From Sordaria brevicollis (lineage: Eukaryota > Ascomycota > Sordariomycetes > Sordariales > Sordariaceae), in NCBI GenBank assembly GCA_033439795.1, contig JAUTDP010000004.1, forward strand, positions 558,001 through 622,000: a DNA stretch of 64,000 nucleotides, written 5' to 3'. Of the stretch, positions 1 through 13,999 are shown one piece after another. Every line of letters begins with the position of its first letter. Positions within the stretch are counted from its first letter, which is position 1. The notes beneath the pieces were generated by a model that was given only the letters and a program-made list of their open reading frames with translations, was not told the origin of the DNA and did no database searches. The position numbers were made by a program, and so were the translations under genes.

Positions 1-3000
1 CGATTAAATATATATTTTAATTAGGAAAGTATATTTAAAATTATTATTATAATTATAAATTTATTAAATAATTTTATCCCTTTTTATTTTTTTAGATAGG
101 TTATTCCCGTAATATACGAAGATAATATAATATTCGTCGTTAATTTTATTATATATATTATTTCCTTCGGGACTATTTAGTATATTAATATTAAGAATAA
201 GAGGAGACAGTAATTTTTTTTCTTTAATAATAAGTAATTTTATAGTAAGAGAAAACGAATATATATAAATAGGTTCTAATATAGGTAATTCGGTAATAAG
301 TAGTCTAGCGTTATATTATATTTATTAACCCTCTTTTAGAAAATAAGGTATAATTCCTTCTTTAAATTATTTAAATCGGGCTTTATTATTATATTGGTCT
401 AATAATTTAAATAATCGATCGAAGAATATATTTTCGAAATTATTTAAAATATTTAATAATTAAGTGTAGAATACCTTTATATTATTACCCGTAATATATT
501 CTTCTTATATATTTTAATCGGTAGTAATAGGTATCGCGGTAATAGCGGGTATTATAGTAATAGCGGGTATTGTAATAATAACGGGTATCGGCTTTGGATT
601 GAAGCTGGGTAAGAGTATAGGGGTAACCTTCTTTTCTTTAACGACCGTAGTCTTCGGTTTTGGTACCTATATTAGTATATATAATTAGGGAATTAGTATT
701 TCGATTAGTCGTATAATTAATTTAGCCGAATAGGGATTCTTAATAAACTCCGCTACGTAACGCTTTAATTCCGAGAAGAAGTAATTGAAATCCTACGTAA
801 TATCGAAATATATATCGTAATAAATAAATAAGAGATTCTTTTATATAATTACTTCTAATATTTAATCGATTTATTACTTAATTTAATTATTTACTTCCTA
901 TATTTATTCCTACGTAATTATAAACCTATTATAAAGCTTCTTTAACGATTTTAATCGTTATTATTTAGTGGATTTATTTTATTCGATATTATAATTTTAC
1001 GGGATAAATAGGTCGCCGGGCGGTAATCGAATTATTAGAGACTTAAAAGGGTCGGCGACGTTAACGCTTATAATATTATTATCCAATATATCGAAATCGT
1101 TTCTTATACCGAAGTTATTATTTAAGGATATATTATAATAATTTATATTTATAATTTATAATCGATTAATAGCGGGTTGAATAAATATATTTAATAAATT
1201 AGTAAACGAAATAGAGGATATTTTGGGTAGCGGGGTATAAGATGTACTATATTATTCCTAAAAAGCGGTAAGGTTAAATTAGGTTTCAATCGCGGGTATT
1301 AATATAAGTATATTCTCCTTCTAATTAAATATAATTAACTCGACTTTATAAAAGTCTAAATAAACGGAAAGGTTCGCGAAGGCTTCGGATACCACTTTCC
1401 GAAGATCTTTTAATTTTAATTATTTTAATAATTTATATACGAATTTAATATATCCTTTACCCTTCTTAACTATATTTTTACGCTCGAATATATATACTTA
1501 AATAACTTTTCGAAGTATTTTAATATATATTTTTTGAAGAAAGAAATATCAAAGGGATATTTTATCCGAAAAATTAATTTTTTAATCGAAGTATAATATA
1601 ATAAAAGAATATAAGTACGAAAATAAAGATTCGTTGAATTTTACGTATATTTATTATTTAATATATTCGATATCGATTTTATTAAAATAATTTTCGTTAT
1701 TAAAATCGGCGTAATCTTTATAGAATTTAAAATCGGTCTTAAAGTCCCTAACCCAATTAATAATTATTTTATAAAATCGGTTTTATAATATTTTTTACTT
1801 ATATATACCGAACCGTTTATCCGTATAAATATAAAAATCTAGGAATATTTCGCTTAGGGTTAATAAATCGGGGAAAAGCTCGTATATAATATTAATAAAT
1901 AATATATTCGAATAAAATACGAAGAATATTTTACAATTATACGGATCGATTTTATTCTTAATTCTATTAAATACTTCTTCCGATAATAAAGTTAGGTTAA
2001 GTCTTTATTTAATATTTATTAAACGAAGGTCGATATAAATAATTTTTAGGAAATTCGATTGCTTTATTTTATAGAATATATCGGGGTAGGATTTTTAGAA
2101 TTTATTATATATATATTATATATATTAATAAAGCGCTTTATAATTAAAATATAATTTACGTTGCGATTTATTTAATAATATACTTCTTTTTATTATTATG
2201 TAAAATTGAACCGGCTATAGTAGGTTTATATCGGGTAGTCTCGATTAGAATGCGGGGTAGTAATTATTTATATTATTTTTACGCCCTACTAATCGAATAA
2301 AATGTATTAAATACGCTAGTATCTAGGGTAGTACCTGGGGCAATACCCGGGGTAGTATTTAGGGTAATATTTAGGGTAGTATTTAAAGTAGTATTTAAGA
2401 CGGCGGGTAATTATATAGGAATATTAACCGGCGGTTGTATAAATATAAGTAAATACGAAGTATTATTATTATATATTTCGGTTACGATATTTTAATATTT
2501 ACGTTTATTAATTATATTACTTTTAATACGTAATAGAAGCGGCGAAATACCTTCTTCCTCGTTTATTATATTAAATAACGTTATACGTAGTTCGCGATAT
2601 AGTTATTAAAATTAATAATAAATAGTATTTATAATAGGTTTAAAAACGAAGGGTAGGAAGGTTTTTAAACGGTTGCGGGTTAATTAAAATCCTTTTATAT
2701 ATATAGTCGGTACGTTTTTCTAATAATAGTAAATTGGACGGTTTTAATAAATAATAATTTTAGTAAATAAATATATTAATTTTTATTTAATTTAACGCGT
2801 TACGTTTTTTTTAATTTTAGTAGGTCGCTAGCGGGCGTAAATAAACGAAACGGCCGAATAATTAAATCTATTTAATTATTATAAATTATATTACCTATTC
2901 TTTATTTATTTTAATTAGAACGTCGATATTTATACATTAAATATTAGAATTACATTAATTATAAGAGCCTATTATTTAATATAAGAAAGTAGGGAAATCT
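1..3000 (-). pseudogene. RIP-degraded repeat, unidentified minus-strand coding remnant
   Basis: Very AT-rich sequence with CA and TG nearly absent and TA abundant, the composition left by RIP. On the minus strand, between about 2,650 and 300, long frames can be followed through stops of the TAA/TAG type; the stretch read from about 2,160 down to 1,790 is protein-like, rich in Phe, Tyr and Asp/Asn. A Pro/Ile/Thr-rich low-complexity part lies near 640-520, where the DNA shows short imperfect repeats, and a Gly/Ala-poor repeat of about 15 bp lies near 2,330-2,400. I could not match the product to a transposase, reverse transcriptase or other family. It is probably the body of an old transposon or a gene carried by one; no ends were found. 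Confidence 0.4.
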
Positions 3001-3049
3001 CCCAAAGCGTAAACTTCGCTTATTAAATAAAAAATATTATTATAATTTA

Positions 3050-6000
3050 AACTTAGAGGATAAACCGTATAACGACGAAGATTATAGCTAATATACTAAT
3101 AATTAATAATATAATTAGAATATTATTATAACCGACCCTGTATTACCCCTATTAGTATATAGCGATAATAATATTAATATTAATATTCTAATCGGAAAGC
3201 CGTTCGAAAATAATAATATAGAGGTAATAAATAATATTAAATAAATCGGTAGGTCGAATATACTACCATCGGTATTACCGTTATTAATAAACGATTAAAG
3301 ATAAGAAATAAAATCGGAATTTAATAATAATAATAAACTTATATTCGTATTTATATTATATAGGGTTAAATTAACCGCTATTTTTCCTTAAGATTCGTCG
3401 ACGTTAATAAACTACGAATTAGTAATTTCGAAAACGCTATAACTTATATAATAAAAATTAGCCTCTTATTCGACAATATATTAAGTACCGACGATTATAT
3501 TAATTATATTATCGTTATAATAGAATTTGAATTATTCGACGACGTTAACGCGCTAATTCCCGAAGAGGGTCCTACGCAATTACGCAACGAGAACGCGGAC
3601 AATATATTAATTTTCGTACCAATTTAATAAAATAAAGCAATTTAAATAACAAATTTCGAAATAGCGTTAACGACGTTCATAGACTTAATTAGTCTTAATT
3701 GGAGAAATTGGAATACCCTACGAAAGACCTTATTTCTATGATGTAATAGGTTTAATAATATTTTCAAAAATATTAAATAATTACTATTATAAAAATCGAC
3801 CCTTTTTAATCGAATACGGAAATAAATATTAATAATATATATATAAGAAGCCGACGTACCGTTAAACGTTATTAAATTACCGATTATATTAATTAATATT
3901 AAAGAGAATAAACGTTAAAAATTCAAAATAATTCGTATACGAAAAAAATTAAAGAAGGTAATTAATATAATAAAGAAAATAAAATCCTTAATTAAAAAAT
4001 ATAAGGGTAAAAATACCGCCGACGAATTTTAAGCGTTAAAATTCGTTATAAATTATATAAAAATAAAATTAAATAAGTTAAAGGCCTATTTAATAACGGA
4101 ATTAATTCAATTAGGTATAATAAAGGAAGACTTAAAAAATATAGGTTTATTACCGCTTATTATAATATTATTAATATTTTTCGACCTAATTATATTATTT
4201 AAAAATATTACGGCTTTTAATTTTAATAAGCGGGCCTATTCTAATCCAAACTATTTCGTCAATAATCCCTATAAATTTTTCGAATTTAATTATTAATTAA
4301 CGTCGGTCCGTATTATTTTTAAATAATATATATATATTATATTAGATAATAACGGTATAAAGGGACTTATTATTTTCCTATACGATTGGGTTTATTATTA
4401 TTATATTAAAATACCCGATTATTATTTATTAGTATATAATAAAGTGCTAGACGAATTTATTTATATTAAAACTTATATTAATTACGTATATAGTATTAAT
4501 TTTAACCGTCGGAAAAAAATATATATATTAAATCTAAAATAATTTTATTTATAGGTTTAAGAGGCTTACCGCCGCGGAATTTTTACGTTAGAAGGTATTA
4601 CATTTATATTAATATAAAAAATTAAAGAGTTTATTCTAACCGATAAATTTACTTTTATACCCAAAACGAAAATATATATATATATTAGCACTAATATATA
4701 TATTAATTACTTTTTTAATAAAGACTATTAAAACCCTACGTTTATATTTAAATTATATTTAATTGGCTTAAAATAGAAATAAAAGGTATTATTTCTTAAA
4801 TATAATTAATTAGTATAAAACTCGTAAGATAAAGATATATATTTCTAAATAGTACGACGGATAATAATAAAGGAGAATATCGTACCTATATATTATATAA
4901 ATCTTATTAGGGTTAAATTAGAATTAGATTATTTCTTATAAAAAGTATTCGAATTTAAATAAAACTAATTATACGGAAACGTTCTACTAATTATTTTATT
5001 CCTTTATATTAATTTTATTAATAAGTTCGGCGTTTTTTATAATTCGTATTATATTCTAATAGGGTATTATTTTATTCTAGCGGGCTTAAAAATAGAAGAA
5101 TATATAAAACTTAATAATATTTTCCCCTTATTATTCGGACCATATAATTTAAAATTTAACAATATTATTAAAATAATAATAATTATAACGGATTTAAATA
5201 GAAGTATTATTCTAAATATACTTTAAAAATTACTAGGCTCCGATAGAATTAAAGCCCAATTATATATATTCCCTATCTATTATATAGATAATATACCTTA
5301 ATAAGTAAAAAATACCGGATTTAAAGGTCCGCGCGGTAATAAATTCTATCGATACTATTTTATATATAATAATATAAGGAAACCGACCCGCGATAATCCT
5401 AGTAATCCGGATATATAAATCAATTTCGATATTATTAATTATAGTCGATACTATTAATAAATCTCAAAAATGCAATAATATATAATATTTTTAAATATTA
5501 ATAATATTAAAAAATATAGTACGTAATAGGGTATTTCGGTACCGTTTCTTATATTAATTTAATTATCCCCGGCATTCGATATTATAATGAACTATCTTCC
5601 TAATATAGTATATTTAGAATTTAATAGTATTATTTATATAATCTATATATTATTCTACTTTACTATCTTAAATCTAATTACGAGGGTAGAATATATTATT
5701 TAATTATAATTATAATTATTTCCTCCCGGTTAAGGACGTTTATAATTTTTATATAAATATTTCAAAAGTTATAAAATAAGCGAATATAATAAATAGCTTA
5801 TTATTATCCCTATATTACTCTTATATTAATTAAAGAGAAAGTACTTTAATAATAAATTTTATAAATATATAAATAAAGGGATAAGTAATATTAAAGATTT
5901 AATAGAATTGGTTATTAAAATGTTAGCTAAATTAGCCAAAAGTGCATTATTATTAATAAGTATTCGAATTTTTAAATATAACCGTCGCTGTATATTAAAA

Positions 6001-8020
6001 ATTATATACGAAGCGCGTCATTTCTTTAATTAATTATACGTATTAATATTCAATACGTTAGGATTAGCGGCTACAACCCCTATACCCTCTTAAATAGAAG
6101 AAAACGATGATAATATTAATAATAATAACGACGTTAGAAAGACTAAAAGTAATAATAAAATTCTACGCCCCAATATATATATCGGTATATATTATAAGGC
6201 CTTTATAAAGGAATATAATATCCCTATTAATTATAATACGCTAATAAGAGAGGATTAATATTAATAAATTAAAATTAAAATTTTAAAAAAAATAAAAGGA
6301 ATAATTTATATAAGAATATTAAGCGGCTTAATACCGGAATATAAATTCTATAATCACGTAATTATATATTTAAATGCATTAAAATTATAGAGAATATAAA
6401 TAATATATAATAATATAGCGATATTTAAATATCATCCCCCTTTTTAAATTCTTTATATTAATATATTATTCGATAAATATTTTAAAATAAGGGTATACGA
6501 AATTAATTATTCTAACGTTAAAAAAGTATTATTAATAAAGACCAATTTCGGAGAAATTACCCAATTTATATTATTTAATATATTCGAAAATAACGACCCT
6601 AAATTAACCGTATAAATAAAAATATTATATATTACTTATCCTATATTATTTAATAGGACCCTATTATATTTAGACCGGAATAAAATGTAAAATAAAGAAG
6701 AGGAATTAGAATATAATATCAATATACTGTAAATAGATTTAAATTACCTATTATTAATTATTATTAATTATATCCTAATAAAAAAATTAAAGCCTATTAT
6801 ATACTCTACTAATGAAAATTAGCTTCTTCTACGCTTTACAATAATTAATTATATAACGGCGATATAAATTAAGTTTTTACGATACGTATATCGATATAAC
6901 TATAGTACGCCACCTAATTACCCACCTATTTTTAACGAATATAGGAAGATTTAATATTTAAGGAAATTAATATTTACAGACAAGTACGTTACCCAATCTA
7001 ATAATCGTAATACCTCTATTAAAATCCGGTAATTATACTAAGCATTAATATATAATCTATCCCCCTTTCCTACTTCCCTACTAAATATTAATACCTTTCC
7101 CTATTAAATATTAAATTTAAATATATCTACGATTACGCTAATTAATTCTATATTAAAAATAACTACTTTAGCACCGTTATACCTATACGCTATCGAACTC
7201 TATTTATATAAAAATTTAATATATATATTTACTAAAATTATATATAAATTTCCTTACTAATTTAATATATATATATTCGTCGCGCATTATATTTTATATC
7301 CCTAACCAAGGTCGATAATTAAATATATTTATTATATTTCAATATATTAATATCCTTTTAATAGCGTATAGAATGCGCGAAGGCTAGTTTATAAATATTC
7401 TTATATTTATTATTAATAATTCGAATAATTTACCTATTACGAATATCGCTATTTTATTTTTATTAGCGGTATAATAAATACTATAAATTAAGTTAATAAT
7501 ATATTAATAATTTTCTATACTACCGTCCCAATACCTCGAACTACTAGTTTAAATTCAATTATAATAATTATATTAAATTTCTCTACCGTAATAAAAATAC
7601 CCCGGCAAGCGAGTACCGTATTAAGCGTATCGAATATATTTTTATTATAAATTATTATAAAGTTAAGTATATTTTCGCCCTCGTTATACCGATTAAACGT
7701 ACGGAAACCAAATAGCTATTATTAAATTTCGATATTATAGAAGAAATTCCCAACGAATTTATTATTATTAGTATTCTAGTTATTCGGCCGATTTACTTAT
7801 ATATAATTCGTATATAAGGAGTAAGCGTAATTAAAGTAGATTAAAATATATATATACTCTAGCGATAATAATAATTATAACCTACGGCACCCGATTATAA
7901 TAAAATTAATAATTGTTTCACCTTAAATTATAACGTACCGTAATATCCGTAATAAAAATATATTTAAAAATATTAAGTAATTACGTTTTTGTCCGTAAAT
8001 TCTTCCTTTTAATTATTATA
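3050..8020 (+). mobile_element. RIP-degraded DNA-transposon-like protein remnant
   Basis: On the plus strand a long protein can be followed across many TAA/TAG stops. It begins with an acidic Asp/Asn-rich part (about 3,120-3,320). The best preserved parts are about 4,290-4,720 and 4,970-5,440, which includes a YIDNIP-like segment near 5,281 followed by a GFKGPRGNKFYRYYF-like segment, and 5,500-5,760, which includes an FPPG motif near 5,720. This order recalls the large fungal transposases related to the CACTA/Plavaka group, recognised here from general resemblance only. Terminal inverted repeats were not found, so ends are approximate. Substitutions are overwhelmingly C-to-T and G-to-A, as expected of RIP. 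It cannot be functional. Confidence 0.4.
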
Positions 8021-9136
8021 TTATATTAATATATTCGTTTATATACGGTTAATAGCGGTCGATAACGATATAAAATATAAAAATAATATCGATATAATTA
8101 TAGCGAAATTAATTTATATTTAAATACCGATTATTAATAAATTCTAAAATAGTAATAAATAAAAGTATTTACTAACGTACGTATAGGAGTACGTACGGTT
8201 TTACCGGACTACTCTTCTGGAAATAAAGGTATACGTGTATATTGTTTTTATTTAATTATTAAAATTATTTATATTAGGACCGTAGTAATATATAAAACGA
8301 TTAATATAAATTAACCGCAATTATAGGAATAGGTATTCCTATTTTTAACCAACGAATCCTAATATTTACTATACGATAATTCGAATTTATTATAATTAGG
8401 CGAAGCGCCGGAAATTTTATAGTTTTCCTCTTAATTAATTATTTTATTTCTTTTATTTTTTATTTTTTATTATTAATTATAATCTTATAATATATTTTTA
8501 TAATAATTAACGCTTATATTTTCGTATATACGTAATAATTAATAATAGGAAATACGAATTTATTTTTAAATATGTTTTTAAATAATTAAATGTATCGTCG
8601 GTATAGCTGGCGTGTATTCTATTTAATATATAATATGCGATACGACCGTATATTAGTGAACTTTCGATCCGGTATACGGTAGGCCGCGCGGTAAGTAATA
8701 TATAGTATACGGTGTGCGATTAGGCTATTAGCTTGTTTAATAGTCCGTATAATAGTTGTAGCTATAGTGCCGGGGTTAATTTAGAGTTATAACCGCTAGG
8801 GTAGCCCGTGCGTAAGTTGCGATCGGGGTTGTAATTAAGGTATAGGCGTAAGGCGGAATTGGGGTCGCGGATTGGGGTCGCGGATTAGGGTACTAGTATT
8901 AGGGTGCGGGGTTGGGACGAAATGTACTTGTAAATTACTAGATAAAATATTAGTACTTATAGTTGTAAGCGTAACGATTTGTTCCCTATCCGTATATATA
9001 GCCCGTGTACGCGCGTTAACGCAGACCTGGACCAGACTAGCGGTTCCAGCGGTCGCTTCAACGTATTTTCTAGGGTATAGCAATCCGATTAATTAGAGTA
9101 CGCCCTTAGGCGTTTAGCCTAAACAAATATATTTAG
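8021..9136. other. Intergenic repeat flank, less mutated spacer with 13-bp tandem repeat
   Basis: About 8,590-9,120 is less AT-rich than its surroundings and keeps more TG and CA. It contains two adjacent copies of ATTGGGGTCGCGG starting near 8,859 and 8,872, the second running into ATTAGGG. Short open frames on both strands at 8,835-9,096 overlap each other and lie across this simple repeat, so I do not call them genes. The stretch could be an LTR or other end of an older element. Confidence 0.35.
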
Positions 9137-9370
9137 TATTAATGCGTATAACCACGAATGCAGCGTAGCAATGCGTAAGGGGCTCGTTAACGATTAATAG
9201 ATATCTATATTATTATTCTATTTAAATCCGGACGTTAATATTAACGACCCGGGAGGCTTTTATCTATATTATAAAGAGGCGCGTTAATACCTACCGCGTT
9301 AACCAAATATATTTATTCTTAGAAGCCTCTACTTGCGTAGGAGCGTTTTTAACGGGAATTTCCCGCATTA
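9137..9370 (-). repeat. LTR of the gypsy element (3' LTR in element orientation)
   Basis: 234 bp matching 19,152-19,385, with shared blocks such as GACCCGGGAGGCTTTTATCT and CTTGCGTAGGAGCGTT. This copy is RIP-mutated throughout: where the right copy has CAGAAGCCTCTGC, this one has TAGAAGCCTCTAC. Its ends read TA...TA, degraded from TG...CA. Confidence 0.85.
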
Positions 9371-12300
9371 ATACCCTTTTATAAAAAAATTAATAACGTC
9401 CTTACTATTACTATATATATATCTTTAACCTATATTAATATCCGCCTTCTATTATTTAGTATTAAACGGATCCTATTAAGTATTAATTTAAATATATATT
9501 TAGGGCTTAGCGTTCTATAGGTCCGGAATCTAAAAGTAATACCCATTAAATAGCTTTTTAAATTTACCGCCTACGATTTTAATCTTTTTTTAACCGGCCT
9601 ATATCCTTTCTACTATTATTTTATATAAATTAACGCGAATTTATATTAAAGCGGTTATATAATTAAATTCCTTCGATTTATTTTTAGTAATTTTTAAATT
9701 ATTTTTAATTTCCTCTAATTCCTTTTTAATATTCTCTAACTCCTCTTTAGCCTTATCTTTTTTTACTTCTATTAATTTAATCTTTTTACTTATTTCTTCT
9801 ATTTATTTATTTATTTCCCTAAATTTACGCTTAACGGCGGTAATTACTTCGGTAAGTAAAATAGCCTTTACTTCTTTCTTAATAATTAATATATCCTTAT
9901 CGTTATCTTCGTCGAAGATTAAATTAACGGCGTTAATAATTATTCTAATATATATATTTTTAATAATCGGTTTAATATCCTCCTATTTAATAACCGGCTT
10001 AATAATTAAATTTTTAACGAAATCCTTTATAATTAATTTTCTAATAATTTCGATATTAAATTCCCTAACCGGCTCGGGGTCTTTAATAATTAATCCCTTA
10101 ACGGCGGGTATTCGGTTATTACGCTATTCTTTAACGAATTTAAAATTCTTAATAATTAATCCCTTAATTAATTCGATAATTTTAATATTTAAATCTTTAA
10201 CGGCCTTAATTTTAAATATTTCTATAAATACGTAAAGCTTAAAGCCAATATTTTCAAATTCCCCGTCGTTCGAATTAACCGCGGATAATATATTTAAATC
10301 GCTAACCTTTTTAAAAATTTAATTAACTTCTTACCGAAATATTTAACCCTAATACGCATCGGGCTTAAAAATTACGTTAAAAGGCTTAATAAAATAATAT
10401 TTTATTACTTTTTTAATATTTAAAATTACTTTATTAATAGCCGGATTATTAAACTCGCTATTAATAATACTTTTAACGAAATTTCGGTAATACTTTTGGT
10501 TAAGGATTTAAATAATACCCTTTTAACCTTCGTAGCCTTTTAATTATCGTTATCCTCGATTTTAATTATTTCGGCCTATTTATTAAATTTAATATCCTAA
10601 TATTATACGAATTTATTACTAATTTTATATTAAATATCGGGAACCTTTAATAAAAGTTATTTTAATTCGACGCGCTCTATTTCGATATCGAAATCCTTCG
10701 GGATAATTAGGATTTTAATATTCGGATAAACCTTTAATAAATATTCTTTTATATATTTAGCCCTCTATTCGGCGTTAAAAATATAATAATAATACAATTT
10801 TAATAATTTATTCGGGGTATTACTAATAATATAATTTTCGAAATCCTATCCTTCGTATTTAATAAATATAGTAAGGAGTATAAATCCCTCCTTATCGTCC
10901 TCCTTCTTTACTTTATAAGCGGTATAAAATATAATAATAATAGCCGTTAATAAATTAAATTCGGGGAAATAGGGAAATTTATCGTCGGTTAATTTAGGGC
11001 CCCTTTTATTAATTTTATATTCGTATAATTTAAATAAGAAATCGCTTTTTAATACTTTAACGAATAGGTACTATACTAGATTAGTAATTTTATAATTTAA
11101 GGTTTAACGACAAATTATAATTAATAAAATAGTTTTAATATCTTAATTCTTAGGAATACTACCTACGTCCTCCGCGAATTATTTAATAGTAATAATTTCT
11201 TTATTAGCTTTATATTCGGTATTAGGCGGTAAATTGAAATTAATATTATTATTATCGGATTTAAATACTATAATCTTCTTTTTAGCTAATATAGCCTTTT
11301 TAATTTAAAATTTATATAGGGGTATTATAAATAATACCGAAGGGATAATACTATTTAAGAAGGTTCGTCGTCGTTAATATTCTTTAAGAAAAAAATTGGT
11401 TATATTGTATATAGAATTATAAAAAAAAGAAAATTATTAAAATAAGGGAGAATTTAATAATAGAAATAAAAGTATAATATTAATAAATAAAGTAGGGCCG
11501 CTCTATTTATTTATACCGGATTATAATAAAAAGGTCGGTTTTACAAATTATAAATATAGTATTTATATAAAAATTATAAATCGGTTAAATAGCGTACAAA
11601 TTTCTATTTTCTTCGGATTAAAATAGGACGAAACGTAATTTATATAAATAAGGGAAAGGTAATTAAGCGTAATACGTAAGTAATCTCATTTCGAAATTTA
11701 TTTTAAGGATTTCGGCGACTTTTCTTCCTTATTCCTCTTCGGGTTACTTTTCCTAATTTTTCTTTATCTTTTTCGGCTTTTTAGGTTTAAATTCTTTAAC
11801 GTTAATAAAGTACGTATTATTATAAATATAAACGAAATTTAAAGTATTTTATAATAAGGTTGGGCGTAAAATATATAAATTCTATTAATTCCTATAACTT
11901 TTCTATTTAATAAAATATTCGAAAATAGGACGGCCTTTTTTAAAATTAGTTTTACGCCCTAGGATTTTATCGATTTCGTATTCTTTATTATCATTAACGT
12001 CCTTTTTTACAATTTAGGCCGGATTAGAGGGTTTACGATTAAAAAAATCGTCTCCCGCTAAGGTTAACGTTAATTAAGTAATAAATACGGTACGGTAATT
12101 TTTCTATATTCTTAGGAAATTAAATTCGATTATTAATAATCCTTTAACGCCGATTATTTTAAAAGGGCCGATTCTCTATTAAAATTATTTCTTAGAGGGT
12201 TTTCCTAATAAATAATAACCGTAATATAAACGTAAATAAATCTAATTTCCGATTTTAAATTCTACTAGCGTTTTATTTTTATTATACCTTATTTTCGTAA

Positions 12301-12766
12301 TAATTACTATATAGGCAATTATTAACTCCGCTTCAAAATAGTTTAATATATATACTATTTCGACGTTAAAATTATCTCTTAAATTAAAAATTAAATCGGA
12401 AAGGGTACGAAGCTTAAACCCCATTAAAAATTTAATAAGGGAATAGCCGATTATATTAATATACGCTATATTAAAATTAAATTATAATATAAAGAATATA
12501 TTTATTTACGGGACTTCGCTTATAACAATATAATACCGGATAGCGATTTCGATAATTTAATTCTTTCTTTCCGAAAGCCTATTAATTTAAAGATAATACG
12601 CCGAAGATATTAAAAGTTTAATTCCTATAACTTTAAATACTCCTTATTAGAAATTTAATATAAATTTAAAATCCCGGTCGGATATAATTATAAAGGGTAA
12701 GCCCTAATCGTAAAGTATTAAATATATTACTAATTACTTTCCCTATTATTTTACATTAAAAATAGT

Positions 12767-13024
12767 TTAATTAAGGATATAGAGGGTACGTTTATTATAT
12801 TTACTATTAATTATAAAAATAGCGTTAAAACCTCCGTTTAGGATTTTAAATACGTTATTCTTTAAATAGACGGGAAGAATAATAACGAAATTAATCGTAA
12901 TAATATAATTAAGGATAAATAGGGCGTTAATCGGGTTTATTTTTCCTAAAAACTTTTTCTTCGATATAATATTCTCTAAATATTCCGGGCAATAATTAAT
13001 ATAATCTTTAATTTTACGCGTCAT
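12767..13024 (-). pseudogene. Integrase fragment of the gypsy element
   Basis: An uninterrupted 85-residue minus-strand frame. It begins with the end of the HHCC zinc-binding domain, where the second CPxC motif survives as CPEY (Cys to Tyr, from G-to-A). It continues into the catalytic core, where the usual TIDF stretch reads TINF, so the first catalytic Asp of the DDE triad has become Asn. A GFNAIFIINSKYNKR segment matches the usual G-x-NA-I-V-V-D-R-x-TK region with Asp again replaced. Both changes follow from C-to-T on the opposite strand. The domain is dead but diagnostic of Ty3/gypsy integrase. Confidence 0.8.
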
Positions 13025-13999
13025 CTTTAAAAAAGAATATAATACTAAATTTTTAATTATATAATTAATATTAAAATAATATTTAAAATTATAAATTATT
13101 TCTAATATCTCCTTAACGTATTCGTCTAAAATATATAACCTTTATTATTATTTCGACGTTCAATAAAAAAGGAGATTATTATTTAAATAAAAGGGTATTC
13201 CTTTAATTATTAGTAATTTAATAAAATTAATTTTATATAACGTTTTCTTATCCTTTACGAATTTAATAATTTTCGTAAATTTAGCGTTTTTTCTATACCC
13301 GTTAATAATTTTTTATTTAAATTCTAAATCTATTTCGGTTATAAAAACGGTATAACCCTTTTCCTAAATATTATTAAATTCGCTTTTAATTTAATCTTTT
13401 TTTTATTCTTCGTTATTATTAATAGTTAAAAGGCGTAAAAGCGCGTTAGGGACGTAATTTATTTTACCGGGGATATAATACACGTTTAATCTAAATTAAA
13501 TTAATATAATTAATACTATTATAAAGCGCGGGTTAAATTTATTAATATCGGTTATTTCGAGAAAAATTTAGCGTACAATATTCGGAATAGCTTTATAATT
13601 AATAAAAATTATAATTAAAAATTTTAACGATTAAAGCTATAATTTTAATTTCTTCACCGTCTAAACCAGGCCGGTTATTTCTATTTTAATTAGCTAATAT
13701 ATTTATTCGGTTTTAATAAATTTCCAATTAATATATAAAATTAATTATACTTTATCGATAGGGATAGTTTTTTAATTTTAATTAAACGTAATACTTTTAA
13801 TATAAAAAGCGATTACATTTATACTTTTCTTTAACGCATTAATCTTAACGAAAATTATATAATTTAAGTTTTAATAGATTAAATATACCATTTTAGTTAA
13901 ATAATTTTATAAGATAGTAAAAGCCTCCTTTTTACAGTTCGTCGGGACGAATTTAGCTTTAGAAGTATAATTCTTTCTTATTACCTTTAATTTACCCTA

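Noticed and set aside
8835..9096. Overlapping open frames on both strands (82 and 74 codons)
   Set aside because: They mirror each other, cross a 13-bp tandem repeat and lie among degraded repeats; no motif or conserved start context.
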